This document shows, piece by piece, positions 54,451 to 64,000 of a stretch of DNA of 64,000 bases. Positions within the stretch are counted from its first letter, which is position 1. Every line of letters starts with the position of its first letter. The DNA is from Trachythela sp. YZ-2020 (taxonomy: Eukaryota; Cnidaria; Anthozoa; Malacalcyonacea; Clavulariidae). Under the pieces are notes generated by a model that saw only the letters and a program-made list of their open reading frames with translations, was not told the origin of the DNA and did no database searches. The DNA is taken from the NCBI GenBank assembly GCA_016169945.1, contig JADLSH010000249.1, forward strand, positions 2,976,001-3,040,000, written 5' to 3'. The translations under genes were made by a program, and so were the position numbers.

Positions 54451-54685
54451 GTCCAGTACAAATCCTCAAGTATAATAACCTGTTATCCAGGCTTCTGCAA
54501 TAAGACATATGCACGTGGCCGTACAGCCAAAATTCCGAAATCAGCTAGATAAAATTAACAATGTCGACGACGACGAAGCAAGGAAAAACATCATGTGAAA
54601 TGACGAACCATCGTCATTAAAATGCAAACTCTAACTCTATCGCTTATAAATGGCAGGGTAAACAAATATGACGAACGTGTGGTGC

Positions 54686-55089
54686 CCATTGAACTATAAG
54701 TAAACTGGAACGATAACTCCGGGGGGGAAATTGAAGCCAGCTTGATTCAGAGTTGAAATACTTAACGCCAAAGGTGGCCTATATCAAATTTTGAGTGCTT
54801 AAAAAGATATTATATATAAAATAAAAATTTTTAGGCAAAAGAAAAAGAAATACTTAAAAGAGTAGAAATTTTTTTTACGAATTTAAATTGTGTTTTCGTA
54901 TTTTTTTTTTTAAGTATTTTTTTTTTAAATAAAGTTTTTTATGCTAAATAGAACTTTTAATAACTTCAATTATCTACAACACAATAGATAATAATCTTTG
55001 GTTAAACTCAGAAAAAAAAAACAGCAAATCCTGTTGGCTTCATCCTTGTATAGGAGTTAGCGTTCCAGTTTTATTAGAGTTCACTGGTG
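54686..55089. mobile_element. foldback element, sister of 62546-62987
   Basis: It begins CCATTGAACTATAAGTAAAC and ends TTTTATTAGAGTTCACTGG. It shares AACTGGAACGATAACTC, GGGGGGGAAATTGAAGCCAG and TTGAAATACTTAACGCC with the copy near the right edge. Arms are imperfect and AT-rich. Confidence 0.7.
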
Positions 55090-55138
55090 GTGCCAGTGTA
55101 AGTAGTGTCCATTTATGAAATACTGCGGTTGGCTACTG

Positions 55139-55223
55139 ACTTCCAGACGAAGGGCAGTTCGCTCGACACATCGAAGCTTTTATTGTATTTTTCAGGTAGA
55201 TTGATCCAACACAGCCGCAGTAT
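55139..55223 (+). repeat. Penelope-type terminal fragment
   Basis: ACTTCCAGACGAAGGGCAGT, CGCTCGACACATCGAAGC and TTTTTCAGGTAGATTGATCC follow the same plan as 36200-36325, with more changes. Confidence 0.5.
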
Positions 55224-55387
55224 TAAATAAATATGAGGTCAGATTATGCGGCATGCACGGAACCACGTGCCTATAAATCGACGCGTGCGGGCAGCTATAT
55301 ATAGTTATATATAAGCCATCACTTGAAAAAAGCACTTAATTAAGTGGCTTATCAGTTGTAACCCTGTATACTGCAATACAGTGAGAA

Positions 55388-55860
55388 CCCCCACTCTCCT
55401 CCGCAGAGGCTTGAGAGCTTTTAAAAAACATTTAGTCGTCTTAAACGGAGTTTTGTGAAGCGTGGGGGGAGCGTGCGTTCTCGAGCATTGTTGGTAGCTA
55501 GTCTTACACGACGTTTTGAAAGAATGGGGGGAGCGCGCAAAGAATGAAAGGAAGGAGCCGTCTTCCCATCTTTCGCCGCGCGCTCGCATTTGCAAATCCC
55601 CTATTTTCCCCAGATGTACCGCACACTCTCCCCACGCTTCACGAAACCCTGTGTAAAGGCTCTTTTCCACTCGTCGCAAAAACCAACTCGCAAGCTCGCT
55701 GCGAGTACTTTCATCCAATCACAATGCTCGACAGTTTATTTTAGTTACATGCAATAACTCGCAGCGTATTTGCCAGTTGGTTTTGCGATGAGTGGAAAAG
55801 AGCCTTAAGACGACTAAATATTTTTTTAAAGCTCGCAAGCCTCTGCGGAGGAGAGTGGTA
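55388..55860. mobile_element. TIR element with a nested 149-bp MITE
   Basis: ACCCCCACTCTCCTCCGCAG at the left is mirrored near the right end by CTGCGGAGGAGAGTGG. Inner blocks ATTTAGTCGTCTTAA and GTGAAGCGTGGGGGGAG also have inverted partners. The right arm is split by the MITE at 55657-55805. Confidence 0.75.
55657..55805. mobile_element. 149-bp foldback MITE, TSD TAA, nested
   Basis: It is the second copy of the family at 9543-9691, in the other orientation, with TAA at 55654-55656 and 55806-55808. It interrupts an arm of the surrounding TIR element, so the empty target can be read from the other arm (GTTTAAGACGACTAAA). Confidence 0.9.
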
Positions 55861-56334
55861 GAACCCCGCTATCTCGAACAGTCAAGGGAAACGACAAAAA
55901 GTTCGAGATAACCAAATCAGTGTCAAATTACAAAACAATAAAATATACAATAAACACTGCCAATACAGTTTATTTAGCAATTGTGCTGTAAGTATCTTTA
56001 TAATAGTCAGTTTCACGTGCATGCCTACGCTGCAAAATAAAATACTTGCATGTATTCCTGATATAAACAACGAACTGAAGTCATTGAAGTTCAAGCTGAT
56101 CGAGTACGCTCAGCTGGGAAGCAAAACTAATTCGAAATAGCGGGGAGTTCGAGGTAACTGAGTTCGAGAAAACCGAGTAAAAATGATTGAAATAGTATGG
56201 GAAAATCCATCGAAATGGGTTTAAGTTAGAGATAGCGCGTAGTCATTGAGATAAGCGAGTTCGACGTTGACTCATTTCAAATTAACCGCAGTAACTTCTA
56301 AAATAAAACAGTTATTGAATTCAGTTTTTGTGAT

Positions 56335-56452
56335 AACCTGAAATTATCAAGCTCTCGGTAAGAGTGTTATCAGTCTCGCCTTCGGCTGCTCGACTGACAA
56401 CCTGACTTACCTCGACCTTGATAATGCGGGATATCACAAAAACCTCTTCCAA
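56335..56452. repeat. hairpin, copy in unit 2
   Basis: It duplicates 44166-44281 with a few substitutions (GATAACC for GATATCC at the left, ATGCGG for ATTCGG at the right). One change thus unpairs a position that is paired in unit 1. Confidence 0.85.
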
Positions 56453-56668
56453 TAACTCAATGGTTATTATGTGCTGCATTTAAAACATAATAATCTACAA
56501 ATATAATTATGCCTGTGTTGTTTTAATATTGTATTTGTTTGTATTGTTTCGATTCAGTTCATTTGTAGCACGCCCCCCATGGAAATCAACACATTGTTGT
56601 TGGGGCCAGTGTGGGTTTCGAAAAAAGAATTTTACGTATCTATTCACTATATTTACATATCATTTTAG

Positions 56669-56747
56669 GACAAGCAGTTGTATTGTGAACAATTGTGAAC
56701 GCCAGGACCCAGGCTTGAATCTGCACTGTCGTGAGGATAAATGTTAA
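56669..56747 (+). CDS. candidate terminal exon encoding a four-cysteine tail
   Basis: After ACATATCATTTTAG the plus strand reads TSSCIVNNCERQDPGLNL followed by HCREDKC and a TAA stop. The spacing is C-x4-C-x10-C-x4-C. It could be the last exon of a small secreted cysteine-rich protein or a chance frame. No upstream exon was identified, and the duplicate in unit 1 is disrupted. Confidence 0.25.
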
Positions 56748-58000
56748 GCTGTAAATTCAACATGGCCGCTGTTTTTTAGTGAACTTTATCAATATATTAT
56801 TAAGGACATAAACTTAGAGATCGATAATTATTTCTTCTTTGTGTACAGTAGGTACAAAAGAGAACTAAAAACAATGCATGCATCTATGAGATCATGAACA
56901 AGTTCCTTCTCAATTTTTTTTTCAAAATAGCTTATAAATATTGACAAACTAATTTGAAAGGAGCAGAGTTGTTTTTTCGGGGCAAAGCCCTGTCGTAGTC
57001 AGCTAGGACGATATGTTAACTTATTAATATATTATATTTATAATAACAACGTATTAATAATACGGATATAGATAAATAAGTGCTCTTCAAGTGGATCAAG
57101 TTTTATGTTACGTTATCTAGAATATTTCTTTTAACGAGTGCAGTTGTAAAGTGGCTGTCAAGTTGATTTTGCACATGTGCTCCTTTTGTTCACATAACTT
57201 GTTTTCAAACGTATTGAGAAAGTTGTGACTTTCGCATGAGACAGTTCCTTTATACATTGTACGTCTTTTTCTTTTTGCAGTTTCAGAGGTAAACTTTTGG
57301 TTTAGCAAAATTTCAAAAGATTTGTGCACGGTGAAATCGCCTCGACGTTAAACCATGATAGCTTATTTAGATCGACGCTTTGAAGTTTGCCAGGTTTTCA
57401 GAATATATCCCAATTGACTATTAGCATATTTCATCTGCTGCAATATAGTCTGATTGTAGAACGAGCTAAAATATGGGCCCACAAATCGGAATATTAATTA
57501 TTTAAATGAGGTTACATATAGTTATCAAAGCTAATATAGTGGTAAGCAGGCTCATTGCTCATTAGCTTACATATAGCCAACTGAGAGAGTACTCTGCCTA
57601 GAGAATATATAATCCAAACAATTTTATTTTCTTGTTGCCAATGTCGCAGTTTTCTAATTTCCTCCGAAAACTTTGTTCGGTGTGATAAGGTGCAGACGTT
57701 CGGTGGTCAGGTCCTGACTGGCATGCTCACGTGATTCGGACCTGAATCCAAGTAACTCAAATCCCTAGACTGTTCGCTGACCACGTCTGCTCTGCACCTA
57801 ACCATCCACACGGGTAAGTATGGTGACAACAGATATTAAAACAAATTATATGAGATTACCACTGGACCTGCCAGACGTTATAGAAATATGTTCGTATACT
57901 TTGCTTAGTTTCAACATCGGGAATACGTAAGCGAAGAGGATGGTTTTTAAAGTTGGTTTCGGTTCCATCGTCACCATCGATCGCGGCGGTCAAGACCAAG

Positions 58001-58300
58001 TCATGGCCGCCATAGACTTGCCCCAAGTCTCTCTTTCATTGTCTTTCTGTATCGATCCACTATAGTGTAAATACCATGACGTAGCGAGGAGTGGCGCAGC
58101 GAGAAACAGAGACTTTGTCGCCAACTTCGCAAAATTTCGGTTCAAAACTGAACCGAAGTGGCTAGACTTTCTCAAAGTTTCTCCTTCATTGTCTTTCTGT
58201 ATCGATCCACTATAATGTAACTCATGTTATTTACACTGTAGTAGATCGATACAGAAAGACAATGAAAGAGAGACTTGGAGCAAGTCTATGGTCGCCATGG
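58001..58300. repeat. inverted-repeat segment, copy in unit 2
   Basis: It duplicates 46807-47079 and has an additional inverted block (ATTGTCTTTCTGTATCGATC and complement) around 58185-58265. Confidence 0.75.
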
Positions 58301-58586
58301 CCTGCGTAGCCGGTGGCTTTAAGCGATTTGGGAGTCGAGAATTTTGTCACGTGACGGCGCAAACCCTCTATTCGGCTCGTGCAAGTGACGTCATAACTCG
58401 TAAATGTTTAGCTTCCGCCACATTGGGTGCAATTCCCACTTCTATTTTGGACCAATTCTAATTGAAATGAAATCCAACATGGCTGACATTAGTCGTACGC
58501 CAAATTTCCTCAATAACTCGAGTTCTAGACATGCTAAAACAACAATATATACACCACAATACTCCTTGTTGTTCTTGCAAGCTTGT

Positions 58587-58866
58587 CAGGGACGCCGGAG
58601 CGATGGTAGGGCAGGGGGGGGGAGCGCAATGCGAACGAAAGGGCAGTCGAGAATATTTTCGCAGCCACGCCCTTTCGACAGGATTTCTCAATAGATAATA
58701 GATAAAAAGAGATTCAGAACGGAAACAATAGAACTTTGGCTTTCCCAAATATATGAACAGATCGACTAGTTTACAGTTGTATTCTCTTTTCTTTTGGAGT
58801 TTTACTATTGTTTCATTTATATTACAAGGGCACCTCCTAGAAAAGGACAGGAGGAGCGCTTGCACC
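58587..58866. mobile_element. hAT element truncated at the duplication breakpoint
   Basis: It begins CAGGGACGCCGGAGCGATGG behind AAGCTTGT, as at 47372. The matching right end (CTCCGGCGTCCCTG and second AAGCTTGT) is absent. Similarity stops near GGAGCGCTTGCACC. Confidence 0.8.
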
Positions 58867-59133
58867 CCTATGAGTATGGGGTGAGAAAGGCAATGTTTTC
58901 TTGCATCCGGTAACTTTCGAATGTATATAAATAGCCCGTGCGAAAAGTGTTAATTGCAATCTATTAACAGCGTGAGAAAAGTGTCAAAACAACTACGTAC
59001 AGTTAAAAAATGCAAAAATTCAACAACACAAAACGGTGGCGACTCCAACAAAAAATACTTAAAATATGATCACAAATAATCGACAAATGCTTTTTCCTCG
59101 GTTCAATTCGTCCTTATGTACTGCGAACGATAA

Positions 59134-59464
59134 GGCCATCTGCAATGAAATTTGAGTTTCACGTCAGCGCCCGCACTACATCTTTATCACCGCACAAATA
59201 TTCCATTACTCACAAAAAATCCATTATTTTCTCATTTTGCTACTAAGTCTATTAAATATCAAAGAATATACACAGTAAAGTCCAAAAAAGCCTATAATTG
59301 TGATAGCCTGCATGACAGGCTATTAAACATGTAGAAAAACGCCTGCTGTGAGGCTTTGCAACACGAAACATTACTTTTCAGTCAATAATGAATATTGGGC
59401 GCCCGCCTGCATGATTTTTTGGAAAGGGCGCTGACGTGAAACTCAAATTTCATTGCAGATGGCC
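59134..59464. mobile_element. 331-bp MITE, TSD TAA
   Basis: The arms GGCCATCTGCAATGAAATTT and its complement extend about 40 bp through GAGTTTCACGTCAGCGCCC. TAA flanks both ends (59131-59133 and 59465-59467). Confidence 0.9.
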
Positions 59465-59547
59465 TAAATGAAATAAATGAAACGTTGCTGATTTCCCATA
59501 ATCCTGTTGGCAAAATAGCCAGCGTATCGCGATCCAAAAACACGCTC

Positions 59548-59700
59548 TCTAACCATTGATCGAAGACAACAACTAACTACCAAGCTATTCAATGAAATAG
59601 TAAGCAACCCTAATCATAAGCTAAAGGGCTTACTACCTCCTGTAAATGAAAATACTGGTCAACCCTTCTTAAGACAACATAGACAAATAGGTTCAGAGAC
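59548..59700 (+). mobile_element. LINE 3' ORF tail fragment
   Basis: The plus strand reads LTIDRRQQLTTKLFNEIVSN and PNHKLKGLLPPVNENTG. It resembles the C-terminus of animal LINE polyproteins, where a 'LF..I....HKL..LLP' pattern precedes the end. The frame continues a little further and then becomes low-quality. Confidence 0.5.
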
Positions 59701-60267
59701 AGTTTTATCATGCATAATTCGAGTAAATATTTTATATAATGGATACAATTTTACACCTTTTGTACATAGTTATGTGATTTTTAATATTCTTCTAATTGTA
59801 AAGCATAGGCATAGCAAAGGCTGCAAGTTCTTAATGTTAATTAAACTATCTATCTCTTATCTCTCTATTACTTGGTTATGCTTGAAAATTACGTTTTCGT
59901 ATACTGTATCCCTTACTGAAAACTGTAAATGGCTTAGAAATAAACGAACACGATCGTAAACAGACTCCAGATCGACACTGAAACGGCGCTTTCAACCAAA
60001 AGCTGCATTTAATTAGATTCATTCACAACACTCACCCACTCTCCGTCGGGACAGCCATTGTCACCAAACCACGTGACCACGAATAACCATGGTTCTTTCT
60101 CAAAAAAGTACCCTGGGAACGAGGTGATATGGAACTTGCAATTTCAGACACAAAATTAGGATAATATAAAATTAAAAGTGCTTGGAGAGATATTTACTAA
60201 AATGCAGGACCAATATGGACCATGCTATTCTTCGCTAACATTTTCCTTCCTTCCAACGAGGAGGATG

Positions 60268-60545
60268 TTGGAGAGACAGTGGTTAGCGCATTTGCATTTG
60301 CCTTTCACGTTTGACTGGCGTCCCATTTCTGCCATATGCATTTGTCTGATTACAATTTCGCCTCGGTTGCATATACATGAAAAGAATGCTTCCAGTTTGA
60401 CTCTACCATCTACCAAACACCGCGGTTTTTCTTTGGGTATACTCCGGTTTCCTCCTGCAACAAGGCTGGGCAAATAGAGGATGTCCCTTACTGGACCGCC
60501 TACGAGAACAGTTTAGAACTGATAAAGCTATAATTCAGTGTAAAT
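60268..60545 (+). repeat. tRNA-derived SINE
   Basis: GAGAGACAGTGGTTAGCGCA and TTTGCATTTGCC resemble a tRNA A-box region as used by invertebrate SINEs. Later words TATACTCCGGTTTCCTCCTG and ACAGTTTAGAACTGATAAAG are shared with the segments at 6065-6672. The B box is degenerate, and the copy ends in TTAGTTTAG-type sequence. Confidence 0.6.
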
Positions 60546-60554
60546 GAAGTTAGT

Positions 60555-60720
60555 TTAGTTATGTTCGGTTCAGTTCAGTTCGGTGCGGTTCGGTTCAATT
60601 CAGTTCAGTTGAAGCCAAGCCGAGTTGAGTTAAGCTGAGCTGAATTGAGCTGAATTGAGTTGAGCTCAGTCGAGATGAGTTGAATTGAGTCGAGTCGAAT
60701 TTAATTTAGTTTCATCTATA
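60555..60720. repeat. degenerate GTTCA/GAGTT pentamer repeat
   Basis: Repeated GTTCAGTTCA, GGTTCGGTTC and GAGTTGAGTT words form a decayed five-base satellite that follows the SINE tail. Confidence 0.7.
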
Positions 60721-62545
60721 GCTTAGTTTAGACTTAGTTAAAAGGCACGAAAATATAATGGAGCTAAAATGTACAAAATGGCAAAGCATGTATGCAAACG
60801 TAGGACAATTAAAGTTCACCGTTTTGTGTGAGTATTTTGTACGTAACACTGCTTTGTGTGAGAAAATTGCGTTGCAACCTGCAGCAAGATGCCTCAAGTA
60901 ACCAAGACTTAAATAAGTTCATTATAGTCTTTCCATTCAAGGCTATTCATCCTATCCGACGATTTGTATAGATTGTGTCAATCCTTTAAAATCATTGCAG
61001 ACGATTTGACTTGTCAAATGGAATTTCAGATTGGTTATAGTCAAATGCATCAGCATTTGTACATTTCAAGTAGGCGAAGGGTTAAATAGAAATAACACGT
61101 TGTCACTAGAAGATAAATTTGGAAAATTCCAATATATATTTATTTTTGGTTCTAGTAACTATTCAATTAGTGTTTTTATTATGAAGAAATTATTCAACTT
61201 ATAGCATAGCAAAGCTACTTCATGGTAGGATCAAAGCGATCAAGTAGAGATTACTAAAATCATTCTAAATTACAGTTCCAAATAACTTTCCAGGTTAGGA
61301 TTATTGCAATTTGCACAAGTATAGGGGGGCTCATCCCCCCAAATCAACATGGAATTTTAACAAGGCCCCCTGAGCTTACCACCCACCCCCACTACACCCC
61401 TGGTTGGTTCCCTCCTGTTCTTCGAGAGTTTTCTTCAGGGTCCTCCCGTTTTTCTTCCTTACCAAAAGCTAACCATTAGGCATTAGTTGTCGAGCACATT
61501 TATCAAGAGCCTCTGGCTCGGGTGATTTGGACAACCACACCCTAAGGGCCTGTTCATGTAAGCCCGATTGGATGGGAAGCTCACCTGAGTGGGATAAATT
61601 ATTTCTGTGTTCATATGACTGTTTTCATCCCATCGAATATCCCGGCTCGGTGGGACGAAATTACGAATACATGGCGTCTTCGAAATATCTTTTTACCCAT
61701 CTAGTTTAGTTTAGTTTAGTTTAGTTTATAGTTTATAGTTTATTATGTTTACAATGCACTCTGAGGTGGACGGGAAGCGTTAACAGGTTTTTGCAACCCA
61801 ACTGAAAAAGGTTCCGAAGGTTAGTTAAGGTTATTGCCTAAGGATTAGTTTTAAACAAGGGAAATTACCCAACAAACTGTGCGTTGTGTTACGACTTTTA
61901 ATAATGGTATTTGCTTAGGTCTGTTAATGTATATTTTTCTTGTAATATTTCCCAACTACGCCGCTGAATTGTAGGTCAAAATGGGCAAAAATATCCATCC
62001 CGGTCAGGTGGGATGAAGCGTTCACATGGAAAATTGTATTCCAAGTCTGTGTTTTGCTTGGGAGTTAGGCGCGGGCGGGAGGTGAGAAAATTGGGAGAGG
62101 AGAGACAGACTTGTTTCCCTTGCAGGAATTTGAATCCTATTATAACTTCGGTACGAAAGTTGATTGACAAGTTTGTGCCTTGTGGTGCCGATATTCGACA
62201 CTTATTACTTCAGCAACACCCGATCCACCGCTAATTATGTGTGGCTATACTGGAGAATGAAATCACTCAAACGAAAGATTCAGTGCTCGTTTTGATATCT
62301 CGCAAAGTTCAAAGGCTAGAACTTGCGTTATGCATTGTACCGTTATTGTGGAAGAACCGGCCGTTGGAGCAGCCGAGTAAAAACATCTCGTCCAGAAATA
62401 TATGCCTCTGCCAACTTGCCTTTCTGGTCTATTGTAGTTTCGTAGCAGCATTTTGTCGCTTCATGCACAATACCATTCTTGATCTCTATATAGATCGATC
62501 TCATTCTCGATTCTATTCGTGTGTTTTGTATGCCTAGAGTACAGC
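60721..62545. other. intergenic, repeat fragments
   Basis: No gene is recognised. A member of the GGGCCTGTTCAT family begins at 61549, with partner sequence near 61985-62030. A TTTAG repeat lies at about 61702-61740. G/C-rich runs near 61323-61405 look like a hAT fragment. Confidence 0.45.
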
Positions 62546-62987
62546 CCATTGAACTATAAATAAACTGGAACGATAACTCAGGGGGGGAAATTGAAGCCAG
62601 CTTGATTCAGTTTTTCTGAGGTTTGAGTTGAAATACTTAACGCCGAACATTGGGCTGTATGTGAAATTGAAGCTATTAAAAAGTTCTATTTGATATAAAA
62701 ACTTCAAGACTTTAGGTAAAAAGGAAATACTTAAAACTTTGAGGGAAAATTTGCCGTATTTTACAAAATTGCGGTTGTTTTTGTATTTTTTAAGTATTTC
62801 AATTTTGCCTAAAGTCTTGAAGTTTTTATATAAAATATAACTTTTTAATAGCTTCAATTTCATATACAGCCCAATGTTCGGCCTTAAGTATTTCAACTCA
62901 AACCTCAGAAAAACTAGCTTGGCTTCAACGAATCATAGGACTTGATCATAGGAGTTTGCGTTCCAGTTTACTTAGAGTTCACTGGCA
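62546..62987. mobile_element. foldback element, sister of 54686-55089
   Basis: CCATTGAACTATAAATAAAC at the left is partly mirrored by GTTCCAGTTTACTTAGAGTT at the right. Inner arms (AAATTGAAGCTATTAAAAAG and complement, ACTTCAAGACTTTAGG and complement) pair over more than 100 bp. The open frame across it is a by-product. Confidence 0.8.
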
Positions 62988-64000
62988 CAGCCTCAGATGA
63001 AAACAAAATTTCATTTCGCCACAAACTGTAATGATTTTCTCACTACCGAAGCTAATATTACCAAATGAGCAGCAGGTGACTGCCCTCGCCTCCGGTGGAG
63101 AAATCAATCGGTAAATTTGGCTCGCTGCAAGGGAAGCAACTGAGTGAGAAACATAGGTGCAATTTGTCTGCGCATGCTCGAGATTTACGAAAACAAGATG
63201 GCGGCAGTAAAATAGACTAGATTAAAAAGTCCCTTTGAACTGAGTGGCTTCAACTAAAAATAGCCAAATGAATGATTCTTTTGGATATCATTGTACATCA
63301 TACTTTAATTTTTTTCATAAATCGCAAAATGTTAAGAAATTAGAATGTCCTTTTACTAATATTGTAAATAAATCAAGGCACGAGTCTTTATCGTTAGTTG
63401 AAAACGCGCTGTATTTACGATCAGTTGTTCAAATGTAAATATCTCCAGACGTGTTTAGGCTCTGGCAACAGGACACGCGTTATTCGATAGCTTATGACTT
63501 CCTCTTTAAAATGATATTTGGTTTGTCCCGGTTCATATTACATATCCAAATTAATTTTCATACATATTCATAAATTATCTAAAAATTTTACAATTATTAT
63601 TGATATAAATCTGAATTGCCAGAACAGGATTTAGAATTTGCTGAGCAATATTTCACAAAAGTTGTAGCTCATGAAAAAAGGAATATTGTTGGAAAGTTTC
63701 ATTGCCTTTGAAGAAGTAGAACTATTTATTTCTATTTTTTGAAATTCGCATACAAATGACCGAAATCGTTGAAATTTAATCCCGCACGTGATATAATTAT
63801 GAAATGCCATATAAGGTCAGTGTTGCTTCTATAAACCAATGCAAATCCGCCATCTAGGCAATGACATCACGAGGAATCGATTGCCGGTACTTTCAAGCCG
63901 ATAGGGTGCAAAGATCCCGGAGATTTAGCTTCCGAAGTTGTCCGAGCGTGCGCCGACAATACCGGCTCGGCAACAAAGAAAGCATTTTCACGAGAATTGC
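62988..64000. other. right edge, no gene recognised
   Basis: The sequence is AT-rich up to about 63830, then more GC-balanced with no convincing exon. An element or gene could start beyond the window. Confidence 0.4.

Larger units (their letters stand above)
49990..58870 (+). repeat. segmental duplication, unit 2
   Basis: It matches unit 1 (35083-47650) in the same order, but is shorter because it lacks several unit 1 insertions. It has its own insertions near 54050-56330. Its right limit falls inside a hAT element at about 58865, where similarity to unit 1 stops and CACCCCTATGAGTATGGGGT follows. It carries peptide gene C. Confidence 0.85.

Noticed and set aside
62534..62896. 120-codon minus-strand frame
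   Set aside because: It covers the foldback at 62546-62987, is Lys/Leu/Phe-rich and has no gene-like features.

Overview
This is eukaryotic, AT-rich genomic DNA from an animal. Coding exons are sparse and split by introns with GT/AG borders, and most of the window is transposable-element debris. The mix of a PAN/apple plus C-type-lectin secreted protein, a DDAH gene, Penelope-like elements, a hammerhead-ribozyme retrozyme and many short TIR elements with TTA/TAA or 8-bp target duplications suggests an early-branching metazoan. A cnidarian, probably an anthozoan, is my best guess, but this is inference and not a species call.

0-9.7 kb: a minus-strand gene encodes a signal peptide, a PAN/apple-like domain, a 43-nt micro-exon and the start of a C-type lectin domain (exons 7142-7480, 5919-5961, 616-786), and it runs off the left edge. 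Its large intron holds a decayed Ty3/gypsy element and a Harbinger-type element that itself contains a hAT. Upstream lies a hAT-type element (7866-8610) that contains a retrozyme-like insert (7993-8319) with an intact type I hammerhead ribozyme at 8263-8315. Next to it is a Penelope-like remnant with a GIY-YIG domain.

9.7-19.6 kb: diverged tandem repeats, tRNA-derived SINEs and TIR elements, then a complete three-exon dimethylarginine dimethylaminohydrolase gene (13573-19277, minus, 271 aa). TIR elements sit 28 bp from one of its splice acceptors and about 100 bp upstream of its start codon.

19.6-35 kb: mostly repeats. There are three LINE reverse-transcriptase remnants, hAT elements with clear 8-bp target duplications, several foldbacks, and a tandem array (26.1-29.5 kb) whose copies provide empty sites for the elements inserted in them. 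Two weak coding candidates lie at 32911-32992 and 34098-34691.

35-59 kb: a large tandem segmental duplication (about 35.08-47.73 kb, a partial unit at 48.5-49.9 kb, and about 49.99-58.87 kb). Each unit carries one copy of a small TATA-driven gene for a 57-aa secreted, strongly cationic, cysteine-free peptide (37495-37668, 49041-49214, 51959-52132). The three copies differ mainly at a few residues of the predicted mature peptide. Insertions present in one unit and absent from another (9-bp-TSD Mutator-like, 8-bp-TSD hAT, a long foldback) date those insertions after the duplication.

59-64 kb: a TIR element, a LINE tail, a tRNA-derived SINE and simple repeats; no gene recognised.
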